Made by a program: the position numbers and the translations under genes. A DNA stretch of 28,500 bases from NCBI GenBank assembly GCA_002411085.1, contig DHQK01000258.1, forward strand, positions 5,861-34,360, read 5' to 3'. This document shows positions 1 through 6,752 of this stretch, piece by piece. Source of the stretch: Marinilabilia sp. UBA5340 (GTDB lineage Bacteria; Bacteroidota; Bacteroidia; Bacteroidales; Marinilabiliaceae). The notes beneath the pieces are model-generated. The model was given only the letters and a program-made list of their open reading frames with translations, had not been told where the DNA came from and searched no databases. Every line of letters begins with the position of its first letter. The stretch's first letter is position 1.

Positions 1-287
1 CCCCTTCTCTGATAGGTCTCATCAACCACATCGTCATGTATAAGTGTTGCATTGTGGAGCAATTCTATGAGTCCTGCCGCAGTATAAGTTCCTTCTCCTA
101 CTGGTCCGATCAGTTTGGCCGATAAAAAGACCAGCATCGGACGCATTTGCTTGCCTTTGCGACGAATCAGGTAATTGGTGATTGTGTTCAGAATTGAAAT
201 TTTGGTGTCGAAATTCTTTTTATAATAAGGTTCGAACCGCTTCATTTCCTCTTCAATGGGGGATGTTATTTTTGGAGATATCTTCAT
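1..287 (-). CDS. Polyprenyl diphosphate synthase, N-terminal part (cut by window edge)
   Basis: Translating the minus strand from the ATG at 287 gives about 95 residues that run off the window start. They begin MKISPKITSPIEEEM and contain GKQMRPMLVFLSA, followed by ELLHNATLIHDDVVDE. The GK-x2-RP motif and the first aspartate-rich motif (DDVVD, residues about 86-90, preceded by LIH) are hallmarks of trans-isoprenyl diphosphate synthases. These enzymes condense allylic diphosphates with isopentenyl diphosphate, usually making the side chain of menaquinone or ubiquinone in this class. The second DDxxD motif lies outside the window, so chain length cannot be judged. The gene is transcribed divergently from the ArsR regulator. 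The assignment to the family is firm; the exact product (heptaprenyl, octaprenyl or other) is not determined. Confidence 0.93.
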   Translation of the reverse strand, partial: MKISPKITSPIEEEMKRFEPYYKKNFDTKISILNTITNYLIRRKGKQMRPMLVFLSAKLIGPVGEGTYTAAGLIELLHNATLIHDDVVDETYQRR

Positions 288-408
288 TCCGATAAGTTAT
301 CTTAAATTTTTACGATGAATCCGAGTTATTGTGTTGGTTAACTTCCAGATCCATAAGTTTTTATATTTTTTGAACTGCGTGATCATTTTACTATTTATTC
401 TCAAACTT

Positions 409-416
409 CAAAAATA
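409..416 (-). promoter_or_regulatory. Candidate -7 element for the polyprenyl synthase gene
   Basis: The minus strand reads TATTTTTG, an exact match to the Bacteroidota -7 consensus TAnnTTTG. No TTG is visible at the expected -33 spacing, and the implied leader to the ATG at 287 is long (about 115 nt). Moderate to weak support. Confidence 0.35.
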
Positions 417-470
417 ACAAATTGCCGCGTAATACTGTTGAAATGAGATGTAAATATTAATCCTATCTAA

Positions 471-499
471 ATATTTGAATATTTTGTCAATTTAAATAT
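471..499. promoter_or_regulatory. Inverted repeat, candidate ArsR-type operator
   Basis: ATATTTGAAT (471-480) and ATTTAAATAT (490-499) form an inverted repeat matching at 9 of 10 positions around a 9-bp spacer. It sits about 20 bp upstream of the -7 element of the arsR-like gene. ArsR-family dimers bind AT-rich dyads of this kind near their own promoters, so autoregulation is a reasonable inference. AT-rich DNA yields such dyads by chance, hence modest confidence. Confidence 0.4.
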
Positions 500-521
500 C
501 TAACAATCAAAATATCTTCAT

Positions 522-529
522 TATCTTTG
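522..529 (+). promoter_or_regulatory. Candidate -7 element of the ArsR-like gene
   Basis: TATCTTTG matches TAnnTTTG exactly. The implied transcript start is near 537, giving a leader of about 65 nt. No convincing -33 TTG is seen. Confidence 0.45.
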
Positions 530-600
530 CAGAATCAATCCTTTACATGAGGACTTGAATTGGAAATATACCGCATCTTTGTAAAAATTGATTATCTATA

Positions 601-915
601 ATGGAAGTTAAAACAATGAAAATTCAGGATCTTGATGCCAATCAGCTCGACAGGGCGGCAAGTATGCTTAAAGCCATTGCGCATCCCATGCGTATAGCGA
701 TTCTTAGTCATTTGGAAGATGGTAAGAAACTAACTGTCACTCAAATTCATAATTTACTCAACATAGAACAATCTACTACTTCTCATCATTTGGGTATTTT
801 AAAGGATAAAGGCGTTTTAGCCTCTCAGCGTGAAGGGAAAAACACTTTCTATTTTCTCAAGCATGACAGCCTGCGTAACATTGTCGATTGTGTGAGTCGT
901 TGCTCGGTTGGATAG
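601..915 (+). CDS. ArsR/SmtB-family winged-helix transcriptional regulator
   Basis: This 104-residue protein has the size and fold pattern of ArsR-family repressors. LKAIAHPMRIAILSHL (residues about 23-38) is the typical first helix pair. The segment LTVTQIHNLLNIEQSTTSHH (about 44-63), followed by LGILKDKGVL, is the winged helix-turn-helix. The classical alpha-3 metal site (ELCVCDL) is absent. Two cysteines close the protein, C97 and C101 (DCVSRC), and could form a terminal metal or redox site. The start at 601 is used because the frame opens there; M6 at 616 is an alternative. No metal transporter or sulfur gene is adjacent, so the inducer is unknown. A dyad at 471-499 may be its operator. 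Confidence 0.85.
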   Translation: MEVKTMKIQDLDANQLDRAASMLKAIAHPMRIAILSHLEDGKKLTVTQIHNLLNIEQSTTSHHLGILKDKGVLASQREGKNTFYFLKHDSLRNIVDCVSRCSVG

Positions 916-1041
916 TTTTTTCTTTTTAGTTTTTGAAACCTGGCCGGTTTAGTGTCTAAGGCTTGTATAGCCTGGGATCAATTTGCCTTAGTTATGTGTT
1001 TCCGAAAAATTGGTTGAAAAGCTTTTGTTTGTTTTGTAAAT

Positions 1042-1049
1042 TAGATTTG
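1042..1049 (+). promoter_or_regulatory. Candidate -7 element for queD-polA
   Basis: TAGATTTG matches TAnnTTTG exactly. A TTTG at 1024-1027 lies upstream but only 14 bp away, shorter than the usual spacing. The implied leader to the queD ATG is about 100 nt. Confidence 0.4.
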
Positions 1050-1154
1050 GTCTAATGAAAAATAAGGCTGATTTTGCTCTGGTCTTATAGGTGTCGGAAG
1101 TGTTGCATACCAAGAATTTAAATTTAGTAATTGTATTATTCTGTTCATATTTCA

Positions 1155-1607
1155 ATGATGTCAAAAATAAGATTAACCAAGGAATTCCGCTTCGAAATGG
1201 CTCATGCATTGTGGAATTACGACGGGCTTTGTAAAAATATTCATGGTCATTCCTATATTTTTCAGGTTACAGTACTTGGAGAACCATGTTCAGATGAATC
1301 GAATCCCAAATACGGGATGGTGATGGATTTTGGTGACCTGAAGAAGATTGTGAAGGAAGAGGTGGTTGATCCAATGGATCACAGCATTGTGGTCAGCGAT
1401 AAGGCTCCGACTGAAAAACTGTTGCAGGTTCCACAAATGACGGAACGTTACCATATTGTTTCTTATCAGCCAACATGCGAAAACTTATTGATTGATTTTG
1501 CTCAACGTATAAAGAAAAGACTTCCTGAGCACATTTCTCTTTTTAGTCTTAAATTGCATGAAACAGGTAATTCGTATGCCGAATGGTATGCCTCCGACAA
1601 TGTATAA
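1155..1607 (+). CDS. queD: 6-carboxy-5,6,7,8-tetrahydropterin synthase (QueD/PTPS family)
   Basis: QueD converts dihydroneopterin triphosphate to 6-carboxytetrahydropterin, the second step towards preQ0 and queuosine in tRNA. The reading frame is open from a TTG at 1131, but the first ATGs are at 1155 and 1158, just before the conserved SKIRLTKEFRFEMAHAL, so the gene is taken to start there (150 aa). Visible family signatures are the zinc histidine in AHAL, the catalytic cysteine and HGH zinc pair in CKNIHGHSY, the PTCEN segment and a late LHETGNSYAEW. The protein is longer than E. coli QueD because of a mid-protein insertion (about residues 65-100), which I believe is usual for this phylum. 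It lies 43 bp upstream of polA and probably shares a transcript. QueA, a later queuosine enzyme, is encoded separately at 11130. Confidence 0.9.
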   Translation: MMSKIRLTKEFRFEMAHALWNYDGLCKNIHGHSYIFQVTVLGEPCSDESNPKYGMVMDFGDLKKIVKEEVVDPMDHSIVVSDKAPTEKLLQVPQMTERYHIVSYQPTCENLLIDFAQRIKKRLPEHISLFSLKLHETGNSYAEWYASDNV

Positions 1608-1650
1608 TCTCTCTTTTTTTCTTACTTTTCGGGAATAAACCTGAAAAGAT

Positions 1651-4425
1651 ATGTCTGAAGAAACTAAGAAACTATTTCTGCTTGATGCATACGCCTTGAT
1701 ATTCAGGGCGTATTATGCTTTTATTCGAAACCCCAGAGTCAATTCCAAAGGGCTCAATACATCTGCCATTTTTGGTTTTACCAATTCGCTTCTGGAGGTG
1801 TTGAAAAAAGAAAATCCTACGCATATTGCGGTTGCTTTCGATCCTTCCGGGCCTACTTTTCGCAATGAACTTTTCAGTGAATACAAGGCCAACAGGGATG
1901 CGACACCTGAAGATATCAAAAAGGCCGTTCCTTACATTAAACAAATACTTGAAGCTTTTAATATAAATGTCATTCAGGTAGATGGTTTTGAAGCGGATGA
2001 TGTGGTAGGTACATTGGCTCGAAAAGCTGGTGAAGCAGGTTTTAAAACCTTCATGGTTACACCCGATAAGGATTATGCCCAGCTGGTGACAGAAAACACA
2101 GTGATGTATAAGCCCAAGTCATCCAGAAATGACATTGAGCGATGGGGCATTCCCGAAATTCAAAAGAAATTTTCGGTAGAGCAACCTGAACAGGTAATTG
2201 ATTTGCTCGCTTTATGGGGTGACAGTGCCGATAATATTCCAGGTTGTCCGGGAATAGGGGAGAAACGCGCCAAAGATATAATCGGGAAATACGGATCCAT
2301 CGAAAATGTATATGCTCATATTGATGAGTTTTCCGGGAAGCAGAAGGAAAATCTGGTGAATTATAAAGACCAGGTGGAATTGTCGCGCAAATTGGTAACC
2401 ATCGAAACCAATGTGCCCATTGATTTTGATGAGAAGCTCTTTTTACATAAGGCCCCCAGCTTAGATAAATTGCAGCCTGTATTCGAGGAGTTGGAGTTTA
2501 AAACGCTTTGGGAGAAAATTGCAGGAAAGGTAGATGAAGGGCCAAAACAGGGTTCACTTTTTGGTGAAGAGCATGATTCATCTACTTCTTCTGTCCAGTT
2601 TTCTACCAATAAAAAGACGATTAAAGATACCGATCACCAATATTTTTTGGTGGATAACCAGCAAGCACTGGATTCTCTGGCTGCTGATCTGAGTGTGCAA
2701 AAAGAATTTTGCATTGATACCGAGACGTCCGGATTGGATGTTCTTACCAATGAATTGGTGGGATTATCTTTTAGTTTTGCGTCTGGTAAAGCTTATTATG
2801 TTCCTGTTGATAAATATTTTAAAAAGGCTGTTGAGATTGTTGCGAGATTCGGGAATGTGCTTACCGATGGGAATATTCTTAAAATTGGGCAAAACCTCAA
2901 ATATGACTACCTGATGCTGAAACGATATGGGGTCGAAATGGAAGGGCCCTTTTTCGATACTATGATAGCTCATCACCTTGTTCAGCCGGGACTTAAGCAT
3001 AATATGGATTTCCTTGCCGAGACTTACCTGAATTACACCCCGGTTTCTATTACCGAACTTATTGGAGAAAAGGGGAAAAAGCAGGGGAATATGCGTGATG
3101 TGGAGGTGGACAAAGTAAAAGAGTATGCTGGTGAAGATGCAGACATTACCTTCCAGTTGAAAGAGCCTTTGCTCAAGGAACTGGAAGAGTTGAAAATGGT
3201 TTCTCTTTTCGAAGATGTGGAAATGCCCTTGTTAAAGGTATTGGCTGAGATGGAATATGCAGGGGTGGTTCTGGATACAGAAGCCCTGGCCGACTATGCT
3301 GAGAAACTCCAAAAGCGTATAGAAATTCTGGAAAAAGAGATCATTGATGATGCCGGAACAGAATTCAATGTGGCCAGCCCCCGTCAGGTGGGAGAGGTTC
3401 TTTTTGATAAGCTCAAAATTGATTCAAAGGCCAAAAAAACCAAATCGGGACAGTTTAGCACCAACGAAGAGACGCTGCAAAAGCTAAAAGATAAGCATCC
3501 CATTGTGGAGAAAATACTGGACTTTCGTGGATTCAAGAAGTTATTGAACACTTATGTGGAAGCGTTGCCCAAATTGGTAAATAAGCATACCGGTCGTTTA
3601 CATACCTCATTTAACCAGGCCGTTGTGGTGACGGGACGTTTGAGTAGTTCCAATCCCAATCTTCAGAATATTCCCATTCGCGAAGAAGAGGGACGCGAAA
3701 TGCGAAAAGCGTTTGTTGTATCGGATAGTGATCATGTTTTTCTGAGTGCTGACTACTCACAGGTGGAGCTCCGCCTGATGGCTCATTTAAGTGAAGACGA
3801 AAATTTACTGGGAGCTTTCAACCGGGGAGAAGATATCCATTCTGCTACTGCAGCCAAAATATTTAAGGTTTCACCAGAAGAGGTTACTTCCGATATGAGA
3901 CGAAAGGCCAAGACCGCCAATTTTGGCATTATTTACGGCATTTCAGCCTTTGGTTTGTCTGAGCGACTCAATATCCCCAGAGGAGAGGCGAAGAGCATAA
4001 TTGACGGCTATTTTGATAGTTTTCCGGCTGTGAAAGCATACATGGACAAGGTGATTGCTCAGGCCCGCGAAAAGGGATACGTGGAAACCATGTTTGGTCG
4101 CCGACGCTATCTGCCTGATATCAATAGTCGTAACGGCGTTGTACGTGGTGTAGCTGAGCGAAATGCAATCAATGCCCCCATTCAGGGTGCCGCCGCTGAT
4201 ATCATCAAAATGGCCATGGTAGGCGTGGATCGTGCTTTCAGAAATGAGAAATTAAAAAGTCAGATGGTGTTGCAGGTGCATGATGAATTGAACTTCGAAG
4301 TACTGAAATCTGAAGTTGACAGAGTAAGCCAAATCGTTAAAAAAGAGATGGAGTCAGCCGTTTCTCTTAAAGTGCCACTTGAAGTAGATATGGGAGTGGG
4401 TAGTAACTGGCTGGAGGCACATTGA
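1651..4425 (+). CDS. polA: DNA polymerase I
   Basis: This is a full-length 924-residue PolA with all three activities apparently intact. Residues 1-290 are the 5'-3' exonuclease/flap nuclease (LLDAYAL with D12, VDGFEADDVVGTLAR, DKDYAQL, GDSADNIPGCPGIG). About 325-510 is the proofreading domain with D356 and E358 in CIDTETSG, D419 in NLKYD, and Y492/D496 in YAGED. Because these acidic residues are present, 3'-5' exonuclease activity is expected, unlike Taq polymerase. About 530-924 is the polymerase: motif A DYSQVELRLMAHL (D701), the O helix RRKAKTANFGIIYG (K754, F758, Y762) and motif C LQVHDE (D878). F758 corresponds to E. coli F762, the residue that discriminates against dideoxynucleotides. 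It processes Okazaki fragments and fills repair gaps in the cytoplasm. It lies 43 bp after queD and probably shares its transcript. Confidence 0.98.
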   Translation: MSEETKKLFLLDAYALIFRAYYAFIRNPRVNSKGLNTSAIFGFTNSLLEVLKKENPTHIAVAFDPSGPTFRNELFSEYKANRDATPEDIKKAVPYIKQILEAFNINVIQVDGFEADDVVGTLARKAGEAGFKTFMVTPDKDYAQLVTENTVMYKPKSSRNDIERWGIPEIQKKFSVEQPEQVIDLLALWGDSADNIPGCPGIGEKRAKDIIGKYGSIENVYAHIDEFSGKQKENLVNYKDQVELSRKLVTIETNVPIDFDEKLFLHKAPSLDKLQPVFEELEFKTLWEKIAGKVDEGPKQGSLFGEEHDSSTSSVQFSTNKKTIKDTDHQYFLVDNQQALDSLAADLSVQKEFCIDTETSGLDVLTNELVGLSFSFASGKAYYVPVDKYFKKAVEIVARFGNVLTDGNILKIGQNLKYDYLMLKRYGVEMEGPFFDTMIAHHLVQPGLKHNMDFLAETYLNYTPVSITELIGEKGKKQGNMRDVEVDKVKEYAGEDADITFQLKEPLLKELEELKMVSLFEDVEMPLLKVLAEMEYAGVVLDTEALADYAEKLQKRIEILEKEIIDDAGTEFNVASPRQVGEVLFDKLKIDSKAKKTKSGQFSTNEETLQKLKDKHPIVEKILDFRGFKKLLNTYVEALPKLVNKHTGRLHTSFNQAVVVTGRLSSSNPNLQNIPIREEEGREMRKAFVVSDSDHVFLSADYSQVELRLMAHLSEDENLLGAFNRGEDIHSATAAKIFKVSPEEVTSDMRRKAKTANFGIIYGISAFGLSERLNIPRGEAKSIIDGYFDSFPAVKAYMDKVIAQAREKGYVETMFGRRRYLPDINSRNGVVRGVAERNAINAPIQGAAADIIKMAMVGVDRAFRNEKLKSQMVLQVHDELNFEVLKSEVDRVSQIVKKEMESAVSLKVPLEVDMGVGSNWLEAH

Positions 4426-4461
4426 TTTTTGGTATTACAACTCCATATTATTTTGTAAAAT

Positions 4462-4557
4462 CCAAGAGGCTGTCCAAAATTTGATTTGTCTCATGTTTTA
4501 TTCGTCTAAAGAGTCAGAAGAATAGAAACTTTTGTGATGTTTTGGATAACCTCTTGG
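4462..4557. repeat. Short inverted-repeat-bounded element (MITE or IS-end remnant)
   Basis: CCAAGAGGCTGTCCAAAA (4462-4479) and TTTTGGATAACCTCTTGG (4540-4557) are inverted copies matching at 16 of 18 positions. They bound a 96-bp AT-rich, non-coding segment. The GAGGCTGTCC start resembles terminal inverted repeats that I associate with Bacteroidota insertion sequences. No transposase fragment or clear target duplication is visible. It lies between polA and a decayed gene, which fits a mobile-element footprint. A long terminator-like fold is an alternative, though the 60-nt loop argues against it. Confidence 0.5.
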
Positions 4558-4575
4558 CTTTCGCTTCTTTAAATA

Positions 4576-5020
4576 TTATTTTATTGCAATTTTTGTTATA
4601 AATTCATCTGACTTTAAAATGTATAATCCCATTCGTTGAACCGTTACTTTTTGGGATGAACTTGCTTTTTGAATATTTTTTATAATTCTTCCGGATAAAT
4701 CATATAGAACGACTGATCTGTTGTTTAATCCTCTAATTATTATTGTTTTATTGGAAATTGAGAAATTAGGTGAAATACTGTTTTTTGAAATAGAAGTGGT
4801 ATTTAATGCCTGAATATCCAAATTTCCCCAATAGCTAGCTGTCTGATAGTCGCTAATACTTTGTTCGGGGACTTTTACAATCGCATTGTTCACCAAAAAC
4901 AATGCACTTGTACCTGTTGAAGGGGGACTTGTTGCGTAGGATGTGATTGTTTCTATGTTTGAACAATAGGCTAACCCATGTGCATCAATGCTGCTGAGAG
5001 ATTCTGGGATCTTTCTTCAT
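4576..5020 (-). pseudogene. Remnant of a T9SS-secreted leucine-rich-repeat (BspA-like) protein
   Basis: On the minus strand an open frame of 146 codons runs from 5016 to the stop at 4576. It starts directly after a TGA and has no ATG. The first part (IPESLSSIDAHGLAYCSNIE, then ITSYATSPP) resembles the last repeats of BspA-type leucine-rich-repeat proteins. The final 65 or so residues form a type A T9SS sorting domain: VVLYDLSGRIIKNI, then MGLYILKSDEFITKIAIK at the end. The ATG at 5020-5018 (MKK...) is in another frame and soon stops. The picture is a retained start region joined, out of frame, to the 3' end of a large secreted-protein gene by deletion. Translation from an internal TTG at 4902 would lack a signal peptide and could not be exported. 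It implies a T9SS in this organism. Confidence 0.75.
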
Positions 5021-5069
5021 AATTTAGTTTTTAAGTTAGTGAAAATATTCTGTTTTGTGTATATTATTC

Positions 5070-5112
5070 CCCTAAGAGCTGAAAATAATGCAAATACAAA
5101 AAGTCTTTAGGG
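5070..5112. repeat. Imperfect inverted repeat upstream of the decayed gene
   Basis: CCCTAAGAG at 5070-5078 and TCTTTAGGG at 5104-5112 pair with one bulge, around an AT-rich centre. Function unknown; possibly a stem in the old leader of the decayed gene or part of the rearrangement junction. Confidence 0.25.
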
Positions 5113-5174
5113 AATTCTGATTTAGCATGTATTATCAATCATTGTAATTTTTTGTTGATCAATCAAATTTCGTT

Positions 5175-5200
5175 GTAACTTTCTGTTCGATTCAACCGTC
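5175..5200 (+). promoter_or_regulatory. Predicted ECF-type promoter of the sigma/anti-sigma operon
   Basis: GTAACTT (5175-5181) followed after 15 bp by CGTC (5197-5200) fits the common ECF promoter pattern (AAC-containing -35, CGTC -10). It is placed 27 nt before the sigma factor ATG, implying a leader of about 20 nt. ECF factors usually transcribe their own gene, so autoregulation is inferred. Confidence 0.55.
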
Positions 5201-5226
5201 ACACCTGAAAATACACCTAAAACCTG

Positions 5227-5712
5227 ATGACTGTAGAAGAATACAACGATTGTGTGAAGCAATATGCTGACAATGTTTACCGCTTTGTACTTAAGAATAT
5301 TCGTGATGAGGACAAAGCTGCAGATATTGTACAGGATGCTTATGAAAAGATGTGGCGTCATCACCAGAATGTAGATCCTGTTAAAGGCAAAAGTTATCTC
5401 TTTTCTACGGCTTATCATGTACTGATTGACCATACCCGAAGAGAAAAGCATTCTGCAAGATTGGACGAAGCCGATCTACTGGGACATTCACATGAGCGAC
5501 AATATTCCGATTTGCAGGAAGTCTTGCATCAGGCCCTGGAAAAATTGCCTCAAGACCAGAAAATGGTAGTCATGATGCGGGATTATGAAGGTTATTCGTA
5601 CGAAGAAATTGGGGAGATTACCGGATTGAGTGAAAGTCAGGTGAAAGTATATATTTACCGGGCCCGGGTATTTCTCAGGAAATATATTGGTAAGATGGAG
5701 GTGGTGATATGA
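5227..5712 (+). CDS. ECF-subfamily RNA polymerase sigma factor
   Basis: This 161-residue protein has only the two domains typical of group 4 (ECF) sigma factors. Region 2 lies at about 10-75 (VYRFVLKNIRDEDKAADIVQ, then DAYEKMWRH and YLFSTAYHVLIDHTRRE). Region 4 lies at about 100-155 (ALEKLPQDQKMVVMMRDYEG, YSYEEIGEITGLSESQVKVY, then RARVFLRKY), whose helix-turn-helix contacts the -35 element. There is no region 1.1 or 3. It overlaps the next gene by four bases (ATGA), so the two are translationally coupled, as expected for a sigma factor and its anti-sigma. A matching ECF promoter lies just upstream. The stimulus and target genes are unknown; it is not next to a SusC/SusD or FecI-type receptor. 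Confidence 0.93.
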   Translation: MTVEEYNDCVKQYADNVYRFVLKNIRDEDKAADIVQDAYEKMWRHHQNVDPVKGKSYLFSTAYHVLIDHTRREKHSARLDEADLLGHSHERQYSDLQEVLHQALEKLPQDQKMVVMMRDYEGYSYEEIGEITGLSESQVKVYIYRARVFLRKYIGKMEVVI

Positions 5713-6740
5713 TGAACATAAACAGAGAAAATTACGAATTGTGGTTCATCGATTTTCTGGATGGGAAACTGGGAGAGGAAGCTCAAAAGGAACTCAAAGT
5801 TTTTCTGAAAAAGCATCCCGATCTGGAAAAAGAATTGAATGACTTTAAGGAGATTCGGCTTCAACCAGAGGCGATTTCTTTTGAGGGTAGTGACAGTTTG
5901 CAGAAAACAGAACCTGATTTGATGGGGATTTCACGTCCCGATTATTTGCTGATTAAGCAAATGGAAGAGGGTTTAAATCAGAAGGAGGAAACTGATTTTG
6001 CGGATGCCATCAGGAATGATGAGAATTTAATAGTTCGTGGTAAGGAGTTTCAGTTTAGCAAACTGATAGCTGCTGAAATCTTGTTTCCCGGAAAATCTTC
6101 TCTTTTGCGCCGTACAGTGGGGCAGCTCTTTTTCCGTATTGGGCGTGTTGCAGCGTCTGCAGCCATTATAGCTTTTGGCGTATTTATGGGGTACCGTTAT
6201 TACTCCCCTTTTCCTCAGGAGCGGCAGATTGTTATGGAAAAATTACCGGTCAGACCGGTTGATCTTGAAACATCTATTGTTTCCGGATCAGAATTGGCGG
6301 TGATACCCATTCGTGAAGGAAAATTAAGTATAAGTAATTTAAATTCAGGAATTCAGGATTCTCTATATAAAGTGTTAGAAGATGAGAATCGGGAGACTTC
6401 AAAAAATCTAAAGGTTATTCCTGTTGAGAATAAATTAACTCCAATGTTGGCAAAGATTGAAATAAAAGATATCGTTCCCAATGCTTATGAAACAGGATTG
6501 AGGCACATGATGCCCATGTATTTGGATATTAACCGTGATCCGGAACCATTACTCGCTGTAGCGGATCCCCGGTCTGAAGATGCCGGACAGGAGACTTTTC
6601 TGATGCGCAGTTTACAATTTGTAGATCGCGTTTCGGGAGATCTTGTAAACTTCGACAAACTCTATGATGAAGAGGGGAATTATGTTGCCTACAATTTAAA
6701 GGCGGGGAATCTACAGGTAGAGCGAAAAGTGAAGAAATAA
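5709..6740 (+). CDS. Putative membrane anti-sigma factor
   Basis: The start is fixed by the ATGA overlap with the sigma gene. The 343-residue protein has a cytoplasmic N-terminus opening with NYELWFIDFLDGKLGEEAQ, a pattern common in Bacteroidota anti-sigma proteins. An acidic, helix-rich segment follows to about residue 125. A single membrane span lies at about 146-162 (RVAASAAIIAFGVFMGY). The remaining 180 or so residues would be periplasmic. That part is proline- and charge-rich, includes an IPIREGKLSISNLNSGIQD segment, and matches no family I recognise. There is no zinc-binding HxxxCxxC motif. The role (holding the ECF factor inactive until an envelope signal) is inferred from position and topology. 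It ends 12 bp from the convergent radical SAM gene. Confidence 0.75.
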   Translation: MMNINRENYELWFIDFLDGKLGEEAQKELKVFLKKHPDLEKELNDFKEIRLQPEAISFEGSDSLQKTEPDLMGISRPDYLLIKQMEEGLNQKEETDFADAIRNDENLIVRGKEFQFSKLIAAEILFPGKSSLLRRTVGQLFFRIGRVAASAAIIAFGVFMGYRYYSPFPQERQIVMEKLPVRPVDLETSIVSGSELAVIPIREGKLSISNLNSGIQDSLYKVLEDENRETSKNLKVIPVENKLTPMLAKIEIKDIVPNAYETGLRHMMPMYLDINRDPEPLLAVADPRSEDAGQETFLMRSLQFVDRVSGDLVNFDKLYDEEGNYVAYNLKAGNLQVERKVKK

Positions 6741-6752
6741 AGTAAAAATCCT

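Larger units (their letters stand above)
288..600. other. Divergent intergenic region between polyprenyl synthase and ArsR regulator
   Basis: This 313-bp AT-rich stretch has no coding potential that I can support. It holds the promoter elements of the two divergent genes and an imperfect inverted repeat at 471-499, described separately. Nothing else stands out. Confidence 0.7.

Noticed and set aside
1050..1154. preQ1 riboswitch in the queD leader
   Set aside because: No CCCTC-type stem, loop or A-rich tail of class I, and no class II pattern, can be read in the leader; the same holds before queA.
5122..5451. 109-codon frame antisense to the sigma factor gene
   Set aside because: It overlaps the well-supported ECF sigma gene and its promoter, and the translation has no family features.
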